A DNA stretch of 7,344 bases from Phycisphaerales bacterium. Lineage in GTDB: Bacteria > Planctomycetota > Phycisphaerae > Phycisphaerales > SM1A02. The DNA is taken from the NCBI GenBank assembly GCA_003520025.1, contig DOVP01000222.1:1-7344 (forward strand), written 5' to 3'. Shown here in pieces: positions 1 to 5,517 of the stretch (positions are counted from its first letter, which is position 1; each line of letters starts with the position of its first letter). Made by a program: the position numbers and the translations under genes. Under the pieces are notes generated by a model. That model was not told the DNA's origin and ran no database searches. It was given only the letters and a program-made list of their open reading frames with translations.

Positions 1-1
1 C

Positions 2-499
2 ATCGTGGCGTTGAACGCCGCAGCAATGCCAGAGGATCGCGAATATGTATTTCAATACAACGATCCATCTTTGATCAATGGGGGATATCAGGATGGGATC
101 AGCGTTCGTGATCACGCCTCGTTCTTCAAGGTGCCTGTGCGAGGGATCAATCTCGCCAAGTATCTGCTTGCCAACTATGCCGACCGCCTCGCCCAGTTGA
201 AATTCATCAAGACGGATTTGGAAGGTGGAGATTATGAGGCTTTCAAGACGTTACGAGAAATCGCCGCGAGTTATATGCCGGTCATTCAATCAGAGATGTT
301 CGGCTACCGCTCGCGTGAAGATCGAAGATCTCAAGTGACAGAATTGCGTGAGATGGGCTATGAGTTGCTTGCACTCACAGGAACGACATTGGAAGGACTA
401 CAGAAATTGACGCCGAAACAAGTCGACGCTGATCGAACTTTCGACATCTTGGCCATCCCTCCGAGGTATAAAGACGAGTTTGCTGCTGTCGGTTCGTGA
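2..499 (+). CDS. FkbM-family methyltransferase, C-terminal part (5' end cut by window edge)
   Basis: The reading frame is open to the left edge, so the GTG at base 5 is probably not the start and the gene begins outside the window. The visible 165 or so residues carry the hallmark of FkbM-type S-adenosylmethionine-dependent methyltransferases, the block FIKTDLEGGDYEAFKTL (about residues 68-84 from base 5), corresponding to the family's 'lKiDvEGaE...L.G' segment. It is followed by a strand ending PVIQSEMFGYRS, the usual 'P.iqiE' position. The end, FDILAIPPRY, also fits the family. FkbM proteins O-methylate sugars or secondary metabolites, often in surface-glycan clusters; the substrate here cannot be told. 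The SAM-binding N-terminal part is not visible. Stop TGA is at 497-499. The next gene on the same strand starts about 100 bases later. Family assignment is fairly sure, function is not. Confidence 0.8.
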   Translation: MVALNAAAMPEDREYVFQYNDPSLINGGYQDGISVRDHASFFKVPVRGINLAKYLLANYADRLAQLKFIKTDLEGGDYEAFKTLREIAASYMPVIQSEMFGYRSREDRRSQVTELREMGYELLALTGTTLEGLQKLTPKQVDADRTFDILAIPPRYKDEFAAVGS

Positions 500-602
500 G
501 CAACTCGCGCACAGTGATTTGAGCACTTCGGCCAGCCATGCGTCGTATCATCCCGGTCCTGTGAGCGGTAATGCATCATCGCAGAGGTTCTGTTGCGGCA
601 TC

Positions 603-1493
603 ATGTTGGCCGATATCAAGATCGCGCACAGTGTGTTTGCGTTGCCGTTTGCGTTGCTGGCGGCGGTGATGGCGGCTTGGCCACCAGAAGAGTCAGGTGT
701 CGCGGCGGTGTCGAATGATGTGTTTGTCGGGGCGATCGTGCTGATTGTGGTGGCGATGGTGACGGCGCGAACAGCGGCGATGCTGAGCAATCGAATCCTC
801 GATCGAGCGATTGATGCTCGCAACCCGCGGACTACTTCGCGACCGCTCGCATCGGGGGCGGCATCGCTGTCGAACTACGTTTTTGTTCTCGCCGCTGTGT
901 CCGTGTTGTTTGTCGGAATTACCTCAGGCTTCTGGTTTCTCTATGGAAATCCATATCCAGTAATACTCGCGGTGCCTGTGCTCGCATGGATTTGTTCCTA
1001 TGGCTTGCTCAAGCGGTTTACGTCGTGGTGCCACGTATGGCTCGGCATTTCACTCGCGATCAGTGTGCCCGCGGCCGCGGTGGCAATCAATCCCGATGCA
1101 GTGCTTGTCGAGCCGTCCCTGTGGTTGCTCGCGGGCATGGTGCTCTGCTGGGTGGCCGGTTTCGACATGATCTACGCCCTGCAGGATGTGACGGTCGATC
1201 GCGCCGAGGGTCTGCACTCAATGCCTTCGCGGCTGGGCGTGAGTGGGGCATTGTGGCTCAGTTGCGTGCTGCATGTCGTAGCGGTAACGCTACTCACCCT
1301 CGTCTGGTGGATGGACCCGCGGCTTGGCTGGGTGTTTCTGATCGGTGTGGTCGCGGTCACAGCCCTGCTCGTCGTGGAGCATGCCACCGTTCACAAGTGG
1401 GGCACATCCCGAATGGCCTTAACGTTCTTCACACTCAACGGTGTTGTGTCATGCCTGCTCGGCATCACGGGGATCGTCGATATCCTCGTCTGA
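603..1493 (+). CDS. mqnP: UbiA-family prenyltransferase, MqnP-type
   Basis: Integral membrane prenyltransferase expected to attach a polyprenyl chain to an aromatic acid during menaquinone (futalosine route) or ubiquinone-like synthesis. From ATG 603 the protein has 296 residues, normal for UbiA. The first aspartate motif is intact at residues 63-80 (N63, D67, D71, R76 and RPL at 79-81), and the second runs from D188 through D195 and D199. The stretch DMIYALQDVTVDRAEGLHSM followed by PSRLG is what I know from the 'UbiA-other'/MqnP subgroup rather than classical UbiA. The N-terminal DIKIAHSVFALPFALLAA is also typical. About eight or nine hydrophobic segments are visible. The frame stays open upstream to about 480, but ATG 603 matches the family start; GTG 561 is the alternative. 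A GAGG at 584-587 is rather far (15 nt) to be a sure ribosome binding site. No other mqn gene is nearby, so the mqnP symbol is an inference from motifs. Confidence 0.85.
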   Translation: MLADIKIAHSVFALPFALLAAVMAAWPPEESGVAAVSNDVFVGAIVLIVVAMVTARTAAMLSNRILDRAIDARNPRTTSRPLASGAASLSNYVFVLAAVSVLFVGITSGFWFLYGNPYPVILAVPVLAWICSYGLLKRFTSWCHVWLGISLAISVPAAAVAINPDAVLVEPSLWLLAGMVLCWVAGFDMIYALQDVTVDRAEGLHSMPSRLGVSGALWLSCVLHVVAVTLLTLVWWMDPRLGWVFLIGVVAVTALLVVEHATVHKWGTSRMALTFFTLNGVVSCLLGITGIVDILV

Positions 1494-1575
1494 ACTCACT
1501 GGCCGGCTTGGTATCGACGCGGAATGGTTGTCACTGATAGTTGGCCATATGGGGATCGACTACGAGTACGAGACA

Positions 1576-2550
1576 TCAGCCCCGAGGAACCGCAATCACG
1601 AGCCCGCACCGCTCGCCGAGTTCCAGAGTGGCCTCCTGCATGGCCGCGGGCAGCAACAGGGTGGTTCCCGGTGCGAGGCGTGTGCCGCCTGCTATTGCGG
1701 TGACATGGGCCGATCCATGAAGACACATGATGATCGCGGGCGCATTCGAGAGCGGAAACTTCGCCGTCGCTGGCTGGACGGCGTCCAGCCTGCGCATGAT
1801 GAACCACGGCGTCTCGGCCAGTATGGTGTCGGTCGTGCCATCCGCCGCGATGGTGGGGGTGGGTACTTCCGCGGGTGGAGGCGAATCGAAGTTGATGCAG
1901 GCGAGTGCCTCGTCGACATGCATGGTGCGGCCTTGCCGCCCCCAGTCCCAGAGGCGGAATGTCGTGTCGCTGGTGGTCTGCACTTCTGCGACGAGGACGC
2001 CCTTGCCCAACGCATGGCAGGTGCCACTGGGGAGGTTATGGCTGGCGCCGACGATTGCGTCGCGCCACTCAAGTACCTCGGTCAACGTGTCGCTGTCCAG
2101 GGCGGCGTGCATGCTCGCTGCGGTCGTGCCTGGAACAACCCCTGCCCAGATGCGGCTTCCAGCCGCAGCGTCCACGACGACCCAGGCTTCACTCTTGAGG
2201 TAGGCATCCGGGTGGGTGCTTGCCCACTGCTGATCGGGATGCACCTGTACGGAGAGGTTCTCGCAAGCATCAAGAAACTTGATGAGCAAAGGGAAGCGGT
2301 CCTGGGCGTTGAGCGGGACGCTGCCCATGATGTCGGTTTGGTTGGTGTTCAACAGTTCGCGGAGCGTCGTTCCGGCATGGTGGCCTTCGGCAACAATGCT
2401 GCACGGGCCGTCGCCGGGCATGTCGGCCAGTTCCCATGATTCGCCGATCTGTTCATCTCCGGGAATGTTCTTCCCCAGCGAAGCGAGGCGAGTGCCGCCC
2501 CAGACCTTGGGAACGAGGATTGGCGTAAACCGAAGCGGGGAGTCGATCAT
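1576..2550 (-). CDS. manA: Mannose-6-phosphate isomerase, class I (short type)
   Basis: Zinc enzyme that interconverts mannose-6-phosphate and fructose-6-phosphate in the cytoplasm, linking glycolysis to GDP-mannose and glycan synthesis. The four expected zinc ligands are visible: Q102 and H104 in LSVQVHPDQ, E121 in KSEAWVVVDA, and H179 in LPSGTCHALG. The conserved EVQTTSDTTFRLWDWGR (residues 189-205) carries the catalytic-region arginine R205. The N-terminal PKVWGGTRL and GESWELAD are also class I hallmarks. At 324 residues it matches the short Bacillus-type ManA rather than the roughly 390-residue E. coli type. Start ATG at 2550 is supported by AAGGA on the minus strand at 2557-2561 with a 6-base spacer. 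It is convergent with the UbiA/MqnP gene (82-base gap, no clear terminator seen) and divergent from the Gly-rich gene. The long antisense frames here are shadows. Confidence 0.95.
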   Translation of the reverse strand: MIDSPLRFTPILVPKVWGGTRLASLGKNIPGDEQIGESWELADMPGDGPCSIVAEGHHAGTTLRELLNTNQTDIMGSVPLNAQDRFPLLIKFLDACENLSVQVHPDQQWASTHPDAYLKSEAWVVVDAAAGSRIWAGVVPGTTAASMHAALDSDTLTEVLEWRDAIVGASHNLPSGTCHALGKGVLVAEVQTTSDTTFRLWDWGRQGRTMHVDEALACINFDSPPPAEVPTPTIAADGTTDTILAETPWFIMRRLDAVQPATAKFPLSNAPAIIMCLHGSAHVTAIAGGTRLAPGTTLLLPAAMQEATLELGERCGLVIAVPRG

Positions 2551-2556
2551 GATTGG

Positions 2557-2561
2557 TCCTT
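2557..2561 (-). promoter_or_regulatory. Ribosome binding site of manA
   Basis: AAGGA on the minus strand, six bases before the ATG at 2550. It is one of only two well-placed Shine-Dalgarno sites in the window and fixes the manA start. Confidence 0.6.
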
Positions 2562-2596
2562 GCGGAGGCGAGCCGAGGACGTAGGATAGGGATGTG

Positions 2597-2986
2597 ATGT
2601 GGATGGCCCCACTTGGACTGACTGCTTTGATTGCCGGCTCGGCTGCGGCCGGGGTGGTGATTCAGATGCCTGCGGCCCCGGCGGCTCCCGCCTCTTCCGC
2701 AGGTCCAGCTTCCCAAACGTCCAAGGTGAGCCCTCTTCAGCGGTTTGCGCTCGGCGAGCCGGCCAAGGACCGGGCAGGGAATGCCGTCCAGTATGGCCTT
2801 TCCCCGACCGTCACCTACGGCGGTGGAGGCTCCGGCTGGGGCGGGTATGGCCGGGGGGGGTATGGCCGGGGCGGGTATGGCTGGGGCTGGGGATACCCGA
2901 TCATCCTGGTGCCTTGCTGCAATCCCTGTGATCAACCCATGCCGGTTTGGCGCGGCACCAGCGTCTCGATTGGAATTGGTCTCTGA
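2597..2986 (+). CDS. Small Gly/Tyr-rich, probably exported protein
   Basis: I do not recognise this as a named family. From ATG 2597 it has 129 residues; GTG 2594 directly before it is an alternative, and AGGA at 2583-2586 lies 10 and 7 bases before them respectively. Visible layout: a hydrophobic N-terminus (residues 3-24, MAPLGLTALIAGSAAAGVVI) that could be a signal peptide or anchor, though it lacks a basic n-region; an Ala/Pro/Ser-rich linker (25-43); a charged middle (44-66); a Gly/Tyr/Trp-rich block (74-100) built of GGYGR repeats; then PIILVPCCNPC with Cys 107, 108 and 111; and a short tail ending SIGIGL. Similar short Gly/Tyr-rich exported proteins are frequent in planctomycetes. It is divergent from manA (46-base gap) and its stop lies 13 bases from the stop of the FabZ-like gene. 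Support for being coding: plausible start, sensible domain order and a stop exactly abutting the convergent gene. The opposite-strand Pro-rich frame is the less likely reading. Confidence 0.6.
   Translation: MWMAPLGLTALIAGSAAAGVVIQMPAAPAAPASSAGPASQTSKVSPLQRFALGEPAKDRAGNAVQYGLSPTVTYGGGGSGWGGYGRGGYGRGGYGWGWGYPIILVPCCNPCDQPMPVWRGTSVSIGIGL
2843..2887 (+). repeat. Three tandem 15-bp repeats (GGGTATGGCCGGGGS)
   Basis: Three head-to-tail units of exactly 15 bases begin at 2843, 2858 and 2873. Unit 1 ends in G instead of C, and unit 3 has CT instead of CC in the middle. They keep frame and encode the Gly-Tyr-Gly-(Arg/Trp)-Gly repeats of the small Gly-rich protein. In-frame units of this kind can change number by slippage without breaking the gene. 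Confidence 0.85.
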
Positions 2987-2999
2987 CCAGCCGCGTCTA

Positions 3000-3476
3000 T
3001 TACATCCGCATCCCGGTGCACTGCACCTCAAAGACGACGTTCCCGTCGACGAGCCCCTGCGCATGGCAGGAAAAACGTCGCCGCTGAAACTTCTTCTCCT
3101 TGGCGAGCAGTACGAGAGTCTGTCCAGGCTCCACGGTGCCGCGAAATACGCAGTCATCGACCCGGGTAAATCCAAGAAATTCGCTGTGCTCGAAGTTCTG
3201 GCGATATTGGTAGAGGACGCTGCTGAGTTGGGCGGCTGCCTCGATCATGATGACACCGGGCAGCAGCGGACGTTCGGGGATATGCCCGGGTACCCAGAAT
3301 TCATCATTTCGAACGGATTTGACGCCGATCGCCCGTGTAGCGTCATCATCGATCCATGCCACGCGGTCGACTTGCCGCATATCCCCGCACTGGGGTAACA
3401 AATCATCGAGTTTGCTGGGAGTGATGAACTCGATGGAGAGATCATGCCGCGAGATGTCGAACAGGGGGTCTGCCAT
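3000..3476 (-). CDS. fabZ: FabZ-like 3-hydroxyacyl-ACP dehydratase
   Basis: Hot-dog-fold enzyme that removes water from 3-hydroxyacyl-ACP to give trans-2-enoyl-ACP in type II fatty acid synthesis. The active-site block is clear: VPGHIPERPLLPGVIMIEAA (residues 62-81 from ATG 3476), with catalytic H65 and E79, followed by AQL. This matches the family's 'GHFPgrPvmPGVLiiEamAQ'. The later strand FRGTVEPGQTLVL and the C-terminal 'G..VFEVQCTG' also fit. From ATG 3476 the length is 158 residues, slightly over the usual 140-150, with about 35 residues before the hot-dog core. The frame extends to a GTG at 3518, but neither start has a recognisable ribosome binding site; the ATG gives the more normal N-terminus. 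It could be a paralogue for a special acyl chain rather than the housekeeping FabZ, so the symbol is tentative. It is convergent with the Gly-rich gene (13-base gap); no terminator fits in between. Confidence 0.88.
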   Translation of the reverse strand: MADPLFDISRHDLSIEFITPSKLDDLLPQCGDMRQVDRVAWIDDDATRAIGVKSVRNDEFWVPGHIPERPLLPGVIMIEAAAQLSSVLYQYRQNFEHSEFLGFTRVDDCVFRGTVEPGQTLVLLAKEKKFQRRRFSCHAQGLVDGNVVFEVQCTGMRM

Positions 3477-3627
3477 GGCGGTCAGGCAGCATAATGTGGA
3501 CACACATTCGGGGCGCACCTCGTCGGAAAACTACCCCACGCAGCCAAGAATTCCACCCCCCAAGTAGAGTGTGGGTGCCCCCGATCGCCTTGTTTGCGTC
3601 GAAGCGGCGGGCAACTGGGGGCCGTCG

Positions 3628-3661
3628 GCAAAACGAAACGACCACCGGCGAACGCCGGTGG
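3628..3661 (-). terminator. Rho-independent terminator after the Hc1-like gene
   Basis: Perfect inverted repeat CCACCGGC (3642-3649) / GCCGGTGG (3654-3661) with a four-base loop. On the minus strand it is followed by the T-rich tract TCGTTTCGTTTTGC (3641 down to 3628). It lies 40 bases after the stop of the Hc1-like gene and before the FabZ-like start, so it separates the two transcripts. The T tract is interrupted by C and G, so termination may be less than complete. Confidence 0.75.
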
Positions 3662-3700
3662 CCGCTGCGTGATTGTCTGTTCGAGTTCCGCCCCGGAGGA

Positions 3701-3871
3701 TCAGTCCTCTCTCATCGACAGGACTTCCTTGCGAACGTCCTGAGCCGCGTTCTTGATGTCCTGCATTGTTTTGCGGACGCGGGTTCCGGCGGCCTTGTTG
3801 CCCCCAGCACACTTGGCGACATCGTCGACCGCGCCTTCGATGAGGTTCTTGAGATTTTCATATGACTGCAT
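3701..3871 (-). CDS. Hc1/histone H1-like small DNA-binding protein
   Basis: A 56-residue protein from ATG 3871, supported by AAAGGA on the minus strand at 3881-3886 (about nine bases before the ATG). The frame is open further upstream to 3943, but that part is not conserved-looking and lacks a better start. The core GGNKAAGTRVRKTMQDIKN (residues 23-41) and AQDVRKEVLSMRED match the N-terminal domain of chlamydial histone Hc1 and the short 'histone H1-like' proteins of Bacteroidota and Planctomycetota, with the GNKAAGTRVRK motif as the clearest link. It lacks the long Lys/Ala-rich tail of true Hc1, so it may condense DNA weakly or act in another way. Predicted all-helical, with basic residues clustered in the second half. 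It stands alone with its own terminator; purB ends 169 bases upstream, so it may have its own promoter. Family assignment is from memory of the motif. Confidence 0.8.
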   Translation of the reverse strand: MQSYENLKNLIEGAVDDVAKCAGGNKAAGTRVRKTMQDIKNAAQDVRKEVLSMRED

Positions 3872-3880
3872 TGACTGACG

Positions 3881-3886
3881 TCCTTT
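3881..3886 (-). promoter_or_regulatory. Ribosome binding site of the Hc1-like gene
   Basis: AAAGGA on the minus strand, spaced about nine bases from ATG 3871. It decides this start against the longer open frame reaching to 3943. Confidence 0.55.
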
Positions 3887-3984
3887 GCCTTGCCTAGGGG
3901 CCCTCAACGCCGATCCCGAACGTCGGGGGGCGGTGCCCGTCAATGGCGAGAGTATCGGTCATTTGCCGCCATGTCCGTCGATAT

Positions 3985-4006
3985 TGGCTTAGTGAGGCCA
4001 TTTTTT
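3985..4006 (+). terminator. Terminator-like hairpin with T6 tract on the + strand
   Basis: Stem TGGCTT (3985-3990) pairs with AGGCCA (3995-4000), including one T-G wobble, around an AGTG loop. It is followed at once by TTTTTT (4001-4006). This is the form of an intrinsic terminator for + strand transcription, yet the annotated genes on both sides are on the minus strand. Read on the minus strand there is no T tract after the hairpin, so it does not look like the purB terminator. Confidence 0.5.
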
Positions 4007-4040
4007 GACGATCTGTTCGGTATTTGTATGGGTTTTGGGG

Positions 4041-5486
4041 TCAGATTTCGAGGTCTACTGACTCGCTCAGGCGGTTGTGCCATCGATTTCGGACAGGTTC
4101 CGCAACATCCTTCGTGAAGCGGGCGACCTGCTCTGGGCAGGTTCCGACATACCGCATCGGGTCTAGAACGTCTGATAGATCGACGCTGGCAAACAGCGGA
4201 TCCGTTCTCAATCGGGCGAGCAGATCGTTCTCTTGGCCCGACTTGACGCGGTCCGCAGCGGCCAATGCGTGCTGCCGGACGGCCTCGTGGGCCTCCTGAC
4301 GATCGGCTCCCTCTTTGACAGCCGCCATCATGATGTCTTCAGTCGCCATGAAGGGCAGTTCGGCCTGTAGCCGGGCCTGGACAATGGCCGGGCGAACGAT
4401 GAGGCCGTCGGCCACATTTCGCATCACGTCGAGAACGCCATCCAAGGCGAGGAAGGCCTCGGGCAGCACGAGCCGCCGGTTGGAGGAGTCATCGAGTGTG
4501 CGTTCGAGCCACTGCACCGACGCGGTCTGTAGGGGCGATGCGGCCAAGGTCATCACGAAGCGAGCCATGCCGCAGGCCCGCTCGCACCGCATGGGGTTGC
4601 GTTTGTAGGCCATGGCTGACGAACCGATCTGGTTCGCCTCAAAGGGCTCTTCCAGTTCCTTGACGCCGGCGAGCAGACGGATGTCGGTTGCGCATTTGTG
4701 GACCGCAGCGGCTACACCAGCGAGCGCTGCAAGTATTTGGGCATCCACCAGGCGTGGGTAGGTTTGCCCCGTGACGGGAAAGCGATCATCTGGTTGCCAT
4801 CCCATGCGCTCGGTGACCAACCGGTCGAGCGATTCGACCTTGGCGGCATCGTTGTCGAAAAGGGCCATGAACGAGGCCTGAGACCCGGTGGCGCCTCGGA
4901 CACCACGGAATCGCAGCGTATCGAGACGATGCTCGAGATCTTCCAAGGCCAGCCAGAGATCCTGCGCCCATGTGGCGGCGCGACGACCGACGGTGACGGG
5001 CTGCGCGGGCTGGTAGTGCGTGGCGCCGAGCGTTGGCAGATCCTTCCACTTCTCTGCAAAGTCGCAGAGCGCCAGCAGGACGCCAGCCGTTTTTGCCGCG
5101 ACAAGTTCAATCGCCTCACGCAGCAGGATCAGTTCGGTATTGCAGTTGACGAATTGACTGGTGGCACCGAGGTGGATGATGCCCTTGGCCTCCGGGATCT
5201 GGTCACCCCAGGCGTGGACGTGCGCCATGACATCGTGTCGCAACTGCCGCTCATAGTCGCGAGCCGCTTGAAGATCGAGATCATCCAGATGTGACCGCAT
5301 GGCCTCGAGTTGAGCCTCGCTGATGTCCAAGCCGAGTTCACGCTCTGATTCGGCCAAGGCAAGCCACAGCCTTCGCCATGTGCTGAATTTCCGCTGGTCC
5401 GACCAGATCTCCTGCATCGCTGCCGAGGCATAGCGGGTCGACAGCGGCGAGCGGTAGGTTGAGGCATCGGTACTCAAGCGACGCAT
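4041..5486 (-). CDS. purB: Adenylosuccinate lyase, eukaryote-like type
   Basis: Cytoplasmic lyase that releases fumarate twice in purine synthesis: from SAICAR to AICAR and from adenylosuccinate to AMP. From ATG 5486 it has 481 residues. Visible blocks: YRSPLSTRYAS (11-21), RHDVMAHVH (83-91), KGIIHLGATS (101-110), PTLGATHYQPAQ with the expected general acid/base H157 (151-162), the fumarate lyase signature GSSAMAYKRNPMR (288-300) on the flexible loop with catalytic serine S289 or S290, QTASVQWLERTLDDSSNRR (320-338) and ELPFMATE (376-383). Length and order match human ADSL (484 residues) as I remember it, far better than the roughly 430-residue Bacillus-type PurB. A second in-frame ATG at 5519 would add 11 residues; neither start has a well-spaced ribosome binding site (GAGGA at 5505-5509 is 18 bases from ATG 5486). 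It is divergent from the UbiA-like gene; the starts are about 31 bases apart with a dyad between them. Confidence 0.95.
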   Translation of the reverse strand: MRRLSTDASTYRSPLSTRYASAAMQEIWSDQRKFSTWRRLWLALAESERELGLDISEAQLEAMRSHLDDLDLQAARDYERQLRHDVMAHVHAWGDQIPEAKGIIHLGATSQFVNCNTELILLREAIELVAAKTAGVLLALCDFAEKWKDLPTLGATHYQPAQPVTVGRRAATWAQDLWLALEDLEHRLDTLRFRGVRGATGSQASFMALFDNDAAKVESLDRLVTERMGWQPDDRFPVTGQTYPRLVDAQILAALAGVAAAVHKCATDIRLLAGVKELEEPFEANQIGSSAMAYKRNPMRCERACGMARFVMTLAASPLQTASVQWLERTLDDSSNRRLVLPEAFLALDGVLDVMRNVADGLIVRPAIVQARLQAELPFMATEDIMMAAVKEGADRQEAHEAVRQHALAAADRVKSGQENDLLARLRTDPLFASVDLSDVLDPMRYVGTCPEQVARFTKDVAEPVRNRWHNRLSESVDLEI

Positions 5487-5506
5487 GATACCCGTGCGGG
5501 CGTATC
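5487..5506. promoter_or_regulatory. Imperfect inverted repeat between divergent purB and UbiA-like starts
   Basis: GATACCC (5487-5493) pairs with GGG-C-GTATC (5498-5506), seven base pairs with one bulged C at 5501 and a GTGCG loop region. It fills most of the 31 bases between ATG 5486 (purB, minus) and ATG 5518 (UbiA-like, plus). It could be an operator shared by both genes or an RNA hairpin abutting the purB start codon. If purB starts at 5519 instead, the dyad is inside the coding sequence. It does not resemble the E. coli PurR operator. Role is inferred only from position. Confidence 0.35.
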
Positions 5507-5517
5507 CTCGGCAGTCC

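Larger units (their letters stand above)
3872..4040. other. Intergenic region between purB and the Hc1-like gene, with hairpins
   Basis: This 169-base gap holds no convincing gene. It contains a GC-rich inverted structure at 3908-3932 (inner stem CCCGA/TCGGG with loop ACG, outer CGCC/GGCG), and a second hairpin at 3985-4000 followed by six Ts on the + strand. On the + strand TTGACT at 3871-3876 resembles a -35 box, but no good -10 follows at the right distance. On the minus strand this would be the leader of the Hc1-like mRNA or the 3' UTR of purB. Function not established. Confidence 0.4.

Noticed and set aside
986..1537. + strand frame of 183 codons overlapping the UbiA/MqnP gene
   Set aside because: Arg/His-rich shadow in another frame of a gene whose two aspartate motifs are clear.
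1494..1575. Convergent gap between the UbiA/MqnP gene and manA as a possible bidirectional terminator
   Set aside because: No stem with a T tract could be found on either strand; only a short palindrome, CCATATGG, is present.
1441..2439. Long + strand open frame (332 codons) opposite manA
   Set aside because: It lies antisense to a gene with all ManA motifs. Its composition is erratic (many Arg, Gly, Cys, His) with no recognisable domain, as is usual for shadow frames in GC-rich DNA.
2453..3175. Minus strand frame of 240 codons with Pro-Ala-Ile repeats opposite the Gly-rich gene
   Set aside because: The repeats are the reverse reading of the 15-bp units. The frame overlaps manA's start and the end of the FabZ-like gene, and it has no sensible domain. 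The + strand reading has a better start and ends exactly at the neighbouring gene.
3680..3706. Piece resembling a tRNA T-arm (TGTTCGAGTTCCGCC)
   Set aside because: No matching acceptor stem, D-arm or anticodon arm could be found around it, and it sits just after the Hc1-like stop codon.
4698..5294. + strand frame of 198 codons inside purB
   Set aside because: Antisense to the highly conserved core of PurB and without any recognisable motif.
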